In this document: piece by piece, positions 45,177 to 53,272 of the stretch | Numbering within the stretch: position 1 is the stretch's first letter | Layout: every line of letters starts with the position of its first letter | Assembly: GCA_027309085.1 (NCBI GenBank) | Contig: DAIDDL010000011.1 | Coordinates: 1 to 64,000 of the forward strand | Length of the DNA stretch: 64,000 nt | Source of the DNA: Sulfobacillus sp. | GTDB lineage: Bacteria > Bacillota > Sulfobacillia > Sulfobacillales > Sulfobacillaceae | Direction of reading: 5' to 3' | Notes under the pieces: model-generated | The model's input: only the letters and a program-made list of their open reading frames with translations | Database searches by the model: none | What the model was told of the DNA's origin: nothing | Translations under genes and position numbers: made by a program

Positions 45177-46142
45177 ATGGCCGCGCAGGGACAGGAGGAC
45201 ATGGTCACCCAGTACCAGTATGTGCCGGAAGATTTCATGAAGCACCTGATGGGGACGCTCGGAATTGTGTCGGTTCTGGTACTGGTCTTGGCCATTTGGT
45301 TTGGGGTTCCGGAGGAGGCTCCGCTGACCATTCAGAAAGACGCGCTCCAAAATCCCGTGGCGTTTGAGGCAATGACCACCCGGGACCTCAACGGACAGGG
45401 ACGGATGGCCAGCTACGGCCCTCCCTACAATGACGGCACCGGTAATTTGGAATCAGTAGTGCAAAAGTGGGTGGGCATCCTGCACCCGCTGAACGCCGAA
45501 GACGATTTCATTGTTAAGCCGCTAGAGATGGCGGCGACGGTGAATCCGGCGATTACCCCCGTGCTTAACCGGTTTGAAAGCGCCTCTCCTGCCCAGAAAG
45601 TACTATGGGCAAACAATTATGAAACGGCCTTGGCGAGAGGCACGGTGAAGAATGGGCTGGTCGTGGTTCCCTCCGGCGATTATGGACCGGTTTCCACGTT
45701 GATGAATGATACGTTGAAACTGGGAGAGAGCGGGTTGATGTCGGGGGCCCTAATGCGGAATCCCAACGTGGTTACGCGATTTAACAACCAGAACTACGAA
45801 CTGTTCTTGGAGGGCGACCCTCTGCACACTGCGGCCGCGCCGCTGCAGCTGAAAGGCACCCAGTGGGGCATCATCCATTCGGCAGTGCCAGGATACCCCG
45901 GGGCCTGGTGGATGACCATTCCCTCCTGGATTTACCAGTGGCCGTTTGTAGCCAATTCCCCCGCTAATGACGGCATTGCCCTCGGTCTCGGATTTGTCGT
46001 GTGGGTCCTATTGGCGGTGACCCCCTGTATTCCCGGGTGGAACCGGGTGCCGCGGCTGCTCGGCGTCTACCGGCTGATCTGGAAGGACTACTACCACCAG
46101 CACACCGCAGACCCGGCTGTTCCGCCGGAAAACCTGCCATGA
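45177..46142 (+). CDS. two-TM protein with large extracytoplasmic domain, cytochrome b partner
   Basis: About 321 residues. One helix near 27-45, a loop of about 220 residues rich in Asn/Pro, then a second helix near 269-288 and a short cytoplasmic tail (RLIWKDYYHQH). The ATG follows AGGAGGG, two bases after the b6-like stop, so they are co-translated. It occupies the place of subunit IV, but its large loop is unlike the three-helix subunit IV. No haem CxxCH and no Rieske CxH motif is seen. Function unknown; partner of the cytochrome is inferred from gene order. Confidence 0.65.
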   Translation: MAAQGQEDMVTQYQYVPEDFMKHLMGTLGIVSVLVLVLAIWFGVPEEAPLTIQKDALQNPVAFEAMTTRDLNGQGRMASYGPPYNDGTGNLESVVQKWVGILHPLNAEDDFIVKPLEMAATVNPAITPVLNRFESASPAQKVLWANNYETALARGTVKNGLVVVPSGDYGPVSTLMNDTLKLGESGLMSGALMRNPNVVTRFNNQNYELFLEGDPLHTAAAPLQLKGTQWGIIHSAVPGYPGAWWMTIPSWIYQWPFVANSPANDGIALGLGFVVWVLLAVTPCIPGWNRVPRLLGVYRLIWKDYYHQHTADPAVPPENLP

Positions 46143-46390
46143 CCCCCAAACATCGTCTCAAGCAGGCGTTCGGGATACTCCGTCTAGCTCTCGGCAGCAT
46201 CTTGGGCATCGTGGGGTTCGGGACGATAAGCTTGGGCCTGCTGCCCTTTAAAGCGTCGGCTTTGGGAGCCGGGGTCGGCGAGCTGGCGGTCGGCACTGTG
46301 CTCGCGCTGGGGGTACTTACCCCCATGCGTGGCCGGCGGCCATCTCCCCCGCCGCAAGGGGGCCTGGACGAAAAGTCTCCGGAAAAATGA
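46139..46390 (+). CDS. small two-helix membrane protein
   Basis: An 83-residue protein with two hydrophobic segments (about 12-35 and 41-62) and a Pro-rich tail. Its ATG overlaps the previous stop in ATGA, so it depends on read-through translation of the upstream gene, and it is followed directly by the operon terminator. No family is recognised; it is probably an accessory of the cytochrome complex. Confidence 0.65.
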   Translation: MTPKHRLKQAFGILRLALGSILGIVGFGTISLGLLPFKASALGAGVGELAVGTVLALGVLTPMRGRRPSPPPQGGLDEKSPEK

Positions 46391-46396
46391 CAGCGG

Positions 46397-46426
46397 GAGG
46401 GCGCGCCCAAGCTGCGCCCTCTTTTT
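46397..46426 (+). terminator. rho-independent terminator of the cytochrome b operon
   Basis: A perfect 8-bp stem GAGGGCGC (46397-46404) with GCGCCCTC (46414-46421) is followed by five T. It lies seven bases after the last stop and also faces the convergent SNF2 gene. Confidence 0.85.
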
Positions 46427-46438
46427 ACGCATGCGGCG

Positions 46439-49400
46439 CTATAAGGACAGCAGTTCCCTCACGTCATCTTCTGTCAGGGCGGACAAGCCTTCGTCATTGG
46501 CCTGCACGACCTGGTCAATCAGGTGGCGCTTCTTCTGCTGCAGCTCGTAAATCTTCTCCTCAATGGTGCCCTTGGTGATGAGCCGGATCACTTGCACGGA
46601 CCGTTTTTGCCCGATGCGGTGGGCCCGGTCGGCAGCCTGTTCCTCGACGGCGGGATTCCACCACAGATCGTACAGAATGACCGTATCTGCTCCGGTCAGA
46701 TTTAGGCCAGTCCCCCCCGCCTTTAGGGAAATCAAAAAGATTGGGCGCTTCCCATCATTGAACCGGTTGCAAAGGTCCAGCCGGTCAGCCACGGGGGTGC
46801 TGCCGTCGAGGTAAAAGTAGCTGATTCCCCGCTGGTCCAGTTCGGACCGGATGATGGCCAGCATGGATGTAAACTGGGAGAAAATGAGCATGCGCTTGTC
46901 GGCGCCCATCCCTTCGTCAATGATCTCGAGGAGCTGGTCGAGTTTGCCTGACTCTCCTTGATAGTTTTCCACAAAGAGTCCTGGGTGGCAGCATATCTGC
47001 CGCAACCGTGTGAGTCCAGCCAATATTTTGAACCGGCTCTTGTGAAAGGTCTCGACAGACAGGTCGCGGGCGGTTTCTTTACGCAACTGGGCCAGGTATG
47101 CCAAATAGATCTTCTTCTGCTCCACCGCCAAGTCTGTCGTGTTCACTGTCTCAATTTTTTCAGGGAGCTCCTTCAGCACATCCTTCTTGAGACGCCGCAA
47201 CAGAAAGGGGCGGACGCGCCGGGCTACAATCTCGGGCGGGAGCTGCGAGAATTCTTCCCGACCACCAAACAGCGCAGGGAATACCGCATGAAAAATTGAC
47301 CAGAGGTCGTCGAGGGAATTTTCCACCGGAGTGCCCGTCAGCGCAAAGCGCTGGTCACTCTTCAGGTCGAAAATGGCCTGGGCTGTTTGCGTCGCATGGT
47401 TTTTGATGGCCTGGGCCTCGTCCAGAATGAGCGTGTGGAAACGCTGTGAGGAATACGTCTGCAGGTCCCGGCGAAGCAACGGATATGAGGTAATCAGCAC
47501 ATCATACTCCCGGGACCGCTCCAAGAGAGCCGCCCGTTGGCTGCGGGTGCCTGCGATGACAGCAGACTTCAAGCTAGGAGCAAACTTGTGAATCTCACTC
47601 TCCCAGTTGTAAACCAGGGACGCTGGGCAGATAATCAGCACGGGGTGCTGGAACGGGCCACCCTCCCGTTCCGAGAGCAAAAATGCGATGCTTTGCAACG
47701 TCTTCCCCAGACCCATATCGTCTGCTAAAATACCTCCGAAGCCGTAATGGGCAAGCGTTTTCATCCACTGAAATCCGTAGCGCTGATAGTCGCGCAGCAC
47801 ATGGCCCAGAGTTTCAGGCGCCTGAAAGTCCAAATTGTCCGGATTGCGCAGATTGTCAAGCCAGCGGCGCAGAGACTTTCCTAGTTTAACCGCCATCTGC
47901 CGGTCGTCGTGTTCGATGAGGGCCAGCGCCCGGTGCCCAGGAAGCTTTAGGGAGCCGCCTTCCAGCTCCTTGCTGTTCAGGCCCATGTCTGCCATCAGCT
48001 CGCCAATCTGCTGAAACGCCTCATCACTGAGGGGGACGAAGGCCCCGTCCGGCAGACGGTGGTAGGGACGCTTCTCAATGATGGCTGCCAGTACTTGCTG
48101 TATGTCAGAAGGACTCAGGTCGCCAAAATCGAAAGAGACGTCCAGCCACCCGGTTCTCTCATCAATCTCCAGTCTGGCTTTTGGCTGGTAGCTGGAAGGT
48201 CCCACCATAGAGTGCACGGCCTGCGTCACAAACACCTCGGCCGACTGCTCAAGAAGGGGTAGGACATTGAAGAGAAATTGGTATAATTGCCTTTCTCCCT
48301 CCAGATACAAAACTTGACCCCTCGCAGTGAATCCCGCCTGCAGGAGCGCGGACAGGATGCGTTCCTCCCCTTCGGAATCGCGCAGCAGAATGAGTCCTTC
48401 TTCACCGCGCCGGTCCGCCGGGGCCAGCGCGTCCAGAATGCTCTCGCCGTAGACGTAGCGAACCTTCACACTGAGCTCGTCTTCGTCCCGGTCAAGATAT
48501 AGGCGCACAATAAGCGGGTGATCGGCAATGCGGTTGGTTACCTCCTTTGCGATGCGCACCGCCGCGAACGATCTCAGGTCGGGAATGACCGTGTCCATTA
48601 CCGCTTCGAGATCGGATCCCGACATCTCTATGGGTTCGTGAGAGGATGCCATAACCACTGTCTTCAGTTCAGCGATTCTCGCCAGGTGGATCTCGTCGAG
48701 GGGGTAAATGCTTCCCTCAGCCAGGGCGCAACGGTAAGCCTCCATGATCATCAGCCGGTCCAGCCCCTCAATCTGCAGGGCGTATTGCCCGCCCGGGGTG
48801 CTCTTCACTACGGCGGTCATGGGAAGACCGGCAGGATCTGGGTCAAGGGCCCACTCGCCCCCGTGTTCGTAAGCCACAATTGTGTTGGCTCCGCGCAGAA
48901 GGGAAATTAACGATTCCCAGGCGAACGGGGGAATGTACAATCTGCGGCTGTTCGTGCCGCCGTATCCAGAATACCCGCTGTAGCCCCGGGAGCCGTAGGG
49001 GTTGAAAGTCTTTTGGTAGAAGCTGTCCTGGCGCCTTACGTCCTGCAGTGCTTCGACGACTGCCAAATCCTTGGGTTCGAAGGCATGAAGCGTTGGGTCA
49101 AAGGTGAACCGCTTGCTGAATACGTGAGGTTGCCCATTCGAAGTCTTCTGTAAAAACTCCTCAATGTTTTGCACCACGTACAAGCGGTCTAAGCCAACTT
49201 TCATTTCAATGAGAAAAATTCCAGACCGGTAGTAGGTTGCCGACGGGCGCAGAATGAATTGCGCCTGCAGGCGCGGTTGGCCAGGCCGAATTGCCAGCGG
49301 TGGCTGCAAACGTGAGGTCCGGGCGGTGTTGCGGTAAATAGCCAGCAGACGCTGTGCCGCCGAGGGTGCCGCGGGTTTGACTGGGACCACCGGTGCCGCG

Positions 49401-49750
49401 GGCACCGGTGGTTTAACGGCCGGGGCAGGCTTTGGCGCCGGTGTCACGGCTGGCGGCTTGGGATGACCGATATTGGGCCTGACGAGATTGAGCAGCACCG
49501 CCACGATGTGCTTGCACCACGAACCCGTTACAAAAGCTGGACATTCACACGCGGCGTCGATCTCTCCGTTGGGGAGAGCCACAATATCAACGGTGTACAG
49601 GACCCGGCCTTGCACTTTGCCAATCCAGTGCGAGCTGTCCTGTTCATCTTGCTGGCATGACGTAACGCGCTGCTGCTGGTAGTAGGCCTGCCCCCTTTGA
49701 AAGTACGTGTTGCCTGCTCGGCGTTTAATGACTTCAGGTGTTAATACCAT
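46439..49750 (-). CDS. SWIM zinc-finger SNF2-family helicase
   Basis: This 1103-residue protein begins with a SWIM zinc finger (CECPAFVTGSWCKH, about residues 69-82), then a Pro/Ala linker, and a middle domain of about 450 residues with a GYSGYSGYGG-rich loop. The SF2 motor follows: Walker A ADDMGLGKT near 678, DEAQ in motif II, LTGTPVENSLDDLW in motif III, and GGTGLNLTGADTVI ... QAADRAHRIGQ in motifs V-VI. SNF2 ATPases move along or remodel protein-DNA complexes. The layout resembles bacterial SWIM/SNF2 helicases (HepA/RapA class). It is the last gene of the minus-strand module, 177 bp after the ATPase at 49928. Confidence 0.93.
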   Translation of the reverse strand: MVLTPEVIKRRAGNTYFQRGQAYYQQQRVTSCQQDEQDSSHWIGKVQGRVLYTVDIVALPNGEIDAACECPAFVTGSWCKHIVAVLLNLVRPNIGHPKPPAVTPAPKPAPAVKPPVPAAPVVPVKPAAPSAAQRLLAIYRNTARTSRLQPPLAIRPGQPRLQAQFILRPSATYYRSGIFLIEMKVGLDRLYVVQNIEEFLQKTSNGQPHVFSKRFTFDPTLHAFEPKDLAVVEALQDVRRQDSFYQKTFNPYGSRGYSGYSGYGGTNSRRLYIPPFAWESLISLLRGANTIVAYEHGGEWALDPDPAGLPMTAVVKSTPGGQYALQIEGLDRLMIMEAYRCALAEGSIYPLDEIHLARIAELKTVVMASSHEPIEMSGSDLEAVMDTVIPDLRSFAAVRIAKEVTNRIADHPLIVRLYLDRDEDELSVKVRYVYGESILDALAPADRRGEEGLILLRDSEGEERILSALLQAGFTARGQVLYLEGERQLYQFLFNVLPLLEQSAEVFVTQAVHSMVGPSSYQPKARLEIDERTGWLDVSFDFGDLSPSDIQQVLAAIIEKRPYHRLPDGAFVPLSDEAFQQIGELMADMGLNSKELEGGSLKLPGHRALALIEHDDRQMAVKLGKSLRRWLDNLRNPDNLDFQAPETLGHVLRDYQRYGFQWMKTLAHYGFGGILADDMGLGKTLQSIAFLLSEREGGPFQHPVLIICPASLVYNWESEIHKFAPSLKSAVIAGTRSQRAALLERSREYDVLITSYPLLRRDLQTYSSQRFHTLILDEAQAIKNHATQTAQAIFDLKSDQRFALTGTPVENSLDDLWSIFHAVFPALFGGREEFSQLPPEIVARRVRPFLLRRLKKDVLKELPEKIETVNTTDLAVEQKKIYLAYLAQLRKETARDLSVETFHKSRFKILAGLTRLRQICCHPGLFVENYQGESGKLDQLLEIIDEGMGADKRMLIFSQFTSMLAIIRSELDQRGISYFYLDGSTPVADRLDLCNRFNDGKRPIFLISLKAGGTGLNLTGADTVILYDLWWNPAVEEQAADRAHRIGQKRSVQVIRLITKGTIEEKIYELQQKKRHLIDQVVQANDEGLSALTEDDVRELLSL

Positions 49751-49925
49751 GCGGCTCCCTCACTCCTTGATTTACACGGAATCCTATAAAATGAGCAACA
49801 ACCCATGGAACGATTTCTGTAAGACCTGCGTGAAGGCAGCAGGTCATCTCCGCTATTCCCCCTGCGGGGTCCATGCCGGCGTTGCGTTGCCGGAAGATCT
49901 CAACCCATGGCTGCAAGCTCGCCAC
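49734..49925 (-). CDS. possible small ORF between ATPase and SNF2 genes
   Basis: A 63-codon frame with GTG at 49925, two bases after the stop of the upstream ATPase gene, ends 17 bases inside the SNF2 gene, so it fills the gap exactly. It shows no recognised motif, and the ribosome binding site is weak. It may be a coincidental open frame. Confidence 0.25.
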   Translation of the reverse strand: MASLQPWVEIFRQRNAGMDPAGGIAEMTCCLHAGLTEIVPWVVAHFIGFRVNQGVREPHGINT

Positions 49926-49927
49926 CT

Positions 49928-51196
49928 TTATTCCAGAAAGTCTGCGCGGTATACATTGCCCGAACCTGGGGCGTTGCCGTCCACGTGCGCACCCTCAGTC
50001 GGGCCCGTCTTCCCCTGGTCTTCTGCCAGGTCTTCGTCTTCTACCTGCCCGATGCTTAAAGACGGGTCGACTCCGTATTGGAACCAGGTATCCAGAATTG
50101 TCAAGCTCAGGCGGACTACCGTGCGCAGGCGGGTATCTTGGGCTGGAGCCAAATTGCGGATCAGGCGGATTAGGTCCAGCGGCTCTTGTGGCGGCTGCCA
50201 CGAATAGGCATCACGGTGAAAACTGTAGATTTGCATAATCAACTGGTCCACCTGGTCCCGCGACAGCGGCTCAAGGGATTTGGCTTCGACTAGAGCTCCA
50301 ATTCCCTCTTGGCAAAAGGCGGCGAGATGCTGCTCTTTCGGGCGGGACTGCAGCCAACTGGGGGCAGCAGCCTGGTCATTGCGCTGATAAATGACATCCG
50401 TGAGAAAGTTGGACGCTAGCGCCCACACGGTCAGGAGGTGCGGGGTGGCTAGGTTGAGGAGGCGGCCAATCGAGGCGTAGGCCCGACTTCTGGCGCCCCG
50501 CCCAAACTTGCCAATCAGTTCCACCTCGTCAAACAGAATCAGCCACCCCTGGTAGCCAGCGCGGTGGATCAGCCAGTCGACAAGGCGCAGATATTCAAAC
50601 GCTTCCTCCCGCATCACCGTCCGTTCGAGCTTCAACGCCCGCGAAAAATTGCCGCGGTAAATCCGCTTCAGTTCAGCGGCGGTGAGAAATGTGCCGGAAA
50701 TATCCTGTATCAGCTCGGGATATCCTTCGTTATGGGCCACCAAATTGTCCAAAATGGTCATGACCCGCGCCGAAAATTCCATGGCGCGCGCCTCCGCTAA
50801 AATTTGGGGAGCTTTCAAGCCCTCGTCGACAATCGACTCAATCCCTGCCAGCTTCCCGCCTGGCACGAAGGTGCTGTCAATAATTTTGGGATAAATCTGG
50901 TCTAATCGGTCCAACGGCGTTTCCTTGCTGAGACTGATATAACTGACCACCCAGTTGCGATCGGCGGCCGAGCCCCAAAACGACTGGAGAAGATGCGTTT
51001 TACCCTCGCCGTAGTGGGCCCGGATCACCATGGCGGGAAATTTTGGACGACGAGCGTCCTCAGTTTGCTCCATGAGCCGGTTCAATTGGGTGATCTGGCT
51101 TTCACGCCCGAACACGATCGCTTGGGCCATTTCCTGATACGGGATGCCAGACCGCAGTCCTTCCACGACGCGCCGGAGCCGCTGTGGGTCGTCCAT
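49928..51196 (-). CDS. P-loop ATPase, BREX BrxC/BrxD-like (DUF2791 type)
   Basis: This 422-residue protein has Walker A in RAHYGEGKTHLLQ (about residues 59-71), preceded by FGRESQITQLNRLM, and a Walker B-like GWLILFDEVELIG near 220. That combination, with the HYGEGKTH version of the P-loop, is what I know from the BREX ATP-binding proteins BrxD/BrxC (DUF2791). The C-terminal 60 residues are acidic and low complexity. It starts directly at the stop of the upstream ATPase gene (TAA then ATG) with a GGAGGGGGACAAC ribosome binding site inside that gene. Function within the module is unknown. Confidence 0.75.
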   Translation of the reverse strand: MDDPQRLRRVVEGLRSGIPYQEMAQAIVFGRESQITQLNRLMEQTEDARRPKFPAMVIRAHYGEGKTHLLQSFWGSAADRNWVVSYISLSKETPLDRLDQIYPKIIDSTFVPGGKLAGIESIVDEGLKAPQILAEARAMEFSARVMTILDNLVAHNEGYPELIQDISGTFLTAAELKRIYRGNFSRALKLERTVMREEAFEYLRLVDWLIHRAGYQGWLILFDEVELIGKFGRGARSRAYASIGRLLNLATPHLLTVWALASNFLTDVIYQRNDQAAAPSWLQSRPKEQHLAAFCQEGIGALVEAKSLEPLSRDQVDQLIMQIYSFHRDAYSWQPPQEPLDLIRLIRNLAPAQDTRLRTVVRLSLTILDTWFQYGVDPSLSIGQVEDEDLAEDQGKTGPTEGAHVDGNAPGSGNVYRADFLE

Positions 51197-52387
51197 TTAG
51201 TTGTCCCCCTCCAATGCGTCTTTCAGTTGCCGTGCGATGCGGCGGCGGACCGGCGACCAGTCCAGTTCCACGCTGCGGGGCACCACGTCCGCCTCGCCAG
51301 TCCGCACTCCTTGAAAATGCCGGGCGGCCCAGACTCTCTCCACGGTGTCCAAATCTTCATGATTGACGGACCACAGGCGGTCCCAGTCGATTAAGTCATT
51401 GAAGCGGTTAATCTGTGTCATAAAGATTTCAGACTGAATCCGGGACCACAGAGCCGGGTAGGAGGGGAATCCCAGACGGCCGTCCTCGAACAGCTCAGGA
51501 GAAGCGGCCAGCATCACAAACAAGTAGGCGGCGTGGTGGCTGTCATCGATCAGTTCCCGCCACATTTCATAAGCTTGATCGCGGGCGGTCCGGGTGTAAT
51601 AGGGCACATCATCCCGGCGCTGGCGGGTGGCCATCACCTGGCCATTGTCAATGAGCACAGCCAGGCCATGGTAACCTGCCGCATGACAGAACACAGCCAG
51701 GGAGAACAGCATGGCCCGGGCGTTGCGGCGGTCAATCACGCCTGGCACCCCCAGAGACTTTTTCTCGGCGGCGGTAATCCGCTCGCCCATCAGCCAGCGT
51801 TCGGTCACGGGGTTCTCGCTGCCTTCCGGTTCCATGGCCCGCAGCATCCACTGCCGCATCACTCCCCCCCACTGGGCGTCGAGGCCTTGCCGGCCAATCC
51901 AGCGGTCTGACGCGTCCCGCACATCGCTGTGCAAAATCGAGGCGTTGCGTCCCCTGGACTGTTGCGCCCACCCCCAAAATTCCCTCGGGCTGCCAGGGAA
52001 GTCGTGATAACCGAGCTCGTCCTGGATCATGCGCACTGCAGCTCTCCCAACCAGGTCGCTCCAGGCTATATGCTGCGCCACCACCTTATACAGTTCGTCG
52101 ATGGCAGCCAGACGGGTGTGAGTGCCGTCGATGAGAACCGCCTGGTAATCCAGATCGCCGAGGGTCAAGGCCAGATGCCGCAGAAAGTGGGTTTTCCCCG
52201 ATCCGGGCCGTCCTTGAACGAATTTGAGTTTGCCTGCCCCCTGGTCAACAAATCCCGCCAAATACCATTTTTGGATGAAGGCCTCCATTCCTGCCGGATC
52301 TACGTACGTATCGCGAATGGCCGCGTCATCCAGCATTTCGGATGACGGGTCGTTGGCAAATTGCCACAGGGTTTCATTGAGATTCAT
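51197..52387 (-). CDS. second P-loop ATPase of the module
   Basis: About 396 residues. Walker A is GRPGSGKTHFLRHLA near residue 60, and GLAVLIDNGQVM near 240 fits a Walker B strand with a non-standard acidic pair. The fold order resembles its neighbour at 49928, so the two may form a hetero-oligomer. ATG 52387 follows AAGGAG; the frame is open to 52426 but the upstream part lies inside the preceding gene. It overlaps that gene by 14 bases and abuts the next. Confidence 0.7.
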   Translation of the reverse strand: MNLNETLWQFANDPSSEMLDDAAIRDTYVDPAGMEAFIQKWYLAGFVDQGAGKLKFVQGRPGSGKTHFLRHLALTLGDLDYQAVLIDGTHTRLAAIDELYKVVAQHIAWSDLVGRAAVRMIQDELGYHDFPGSPREFWGWAQQSRGRNASILHSDVRDASDRWIGRQGLDAQWGGVMRQWMLRAMEPEGSENPVTERWLMGERITAAEKKSLGVPGVIDRRNARAMLFSLAVFCHAAGYHGLAVLIDNGQVMATRQRRDDVPYYTRTARDQAYEMWRELIDDSHHAAYLFVMLAASPELFEDGRLGFPSYPALWSRIQSEIFMTQINRFNDLIDWDRLWSVNHEDLDTVERVWAARHFQGVRTGEADVVPRSVELDWSPVRRRIARQLKDALEGDN

Positions 52388-53216
52388 CAGCGGTCTCTCC
52401 TTCGGGCACGAGTTCCAACGACCCAAAGGCCGTTTTAGTTCCCCCGGGGACGGGAATCGTGACGGCGTCCGCGGCCCGCCGGCCTTCCCCTAAAACCAGG
52501 TGATACCCTCCATAATGGAGGGTCTGGAGGCGCACCCGGTAGAGGTCAAAGGCAAACTGGCTGAGACTGTAGCCCCCGGGTCCAGTCCGGATGGTCATCA
52601 CCTCATAAATCTGCTTGAGCGGCAGGGCGCGGATCAGCGCCTGGTTGGGGTGTTCGGCCTGCCATTCATGGAGGACGATGTGATAGGCCCGCACCAGGGC
52701 TTTGAGGAATTGGTTGGCATTGAACCGTTCCCGGTACAGCTTGTCAATTTGTCCCAAGACTTGCAGGGCGGCGGCTTTCGGGTCCAGCGCCCGGACGGTC
52801 CGGTTGTTGATTAAGACCAGGTCATGGGCAAAGTCGACTTTCACCTCCAAGGGAAACACCCGAAACGATGGAAATTCGCCATCCACCGCGTGGCCGCCTT
52901 TCTGGCACTCCCGGATAAAGACTGCGCTCCATGCCACGCTGTCCGTTTCGTATCGGCCCAGTTGAAAGGCCTCAAGACTCTTGGCTATCTCGGCGCCCAG
53001 CGAGAGGGCCTGGGCATTTTCGCCAAGCAGTTCCTCCACCTGCTTGCGAAGCTCGGTCAGATTGAGCAGTCCGGCTTGTTTGGCCAGCTTTTTGGATCGT
53101 CCCATGCGCTCAGCCAGCTTGGCGAGCTCTTCAATTTGCGGTTCAATATTCTCAGTGAACTGATCCCAACTGTTTTTCACGCCGCTATTCTCTTGGCGCT
53201 CTCCGACTGATTCCAT
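52374..53216 (-). CDS. unknown module protein with coiled-coil N-terminus
   Basis: A 280-residue protein that I cannot assign. The first 90 residues are helical and charged (EPQIEELAKLAERMGRSKKL and LRKQVEELLG), suggesting a coiled coil; the remainder is mixed alpha/beta. No nuclease, methyltransferase or Walker motif is seen. ATG 53216 follows GGAAGGAGAC. It is 56 bp after the YhaN-like gene and overlaps the ATPase gene, so it is probably an adaptor or specificity factor for the ATPases. Confidence 0.65.
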   Translation of the reverse strand: MESVGERQENSGVKNSWDQFTENIEPQIEELAKLAERMGRSKKLAKQAGLLNLTELRKQVEELLGENAQALSLGAEIAKSLEAFQLGRYETDSVAWSAVFIRECQKGGHAVDGEFPSFRVFPLEVKVDFAHDLVLINNRTVRALDPKAAALQVLGQIDKLYRERFNANQFLKALVRAYHIVLHEWQAEHPNQALIRALPLKQIYEVMTIRTGPGGYSLSQFAFDLYRVRLQTLHYGGYHLVLGEGRRAADAVTIPVPGGTKTAFGSLELVPEGETADESQ

Positions 53217-53272
53217 ATATTGTCTCCTTCCATTGCCTGTTAGTGGATTGTTCAGGGTGGCAGTCCCCTCAT

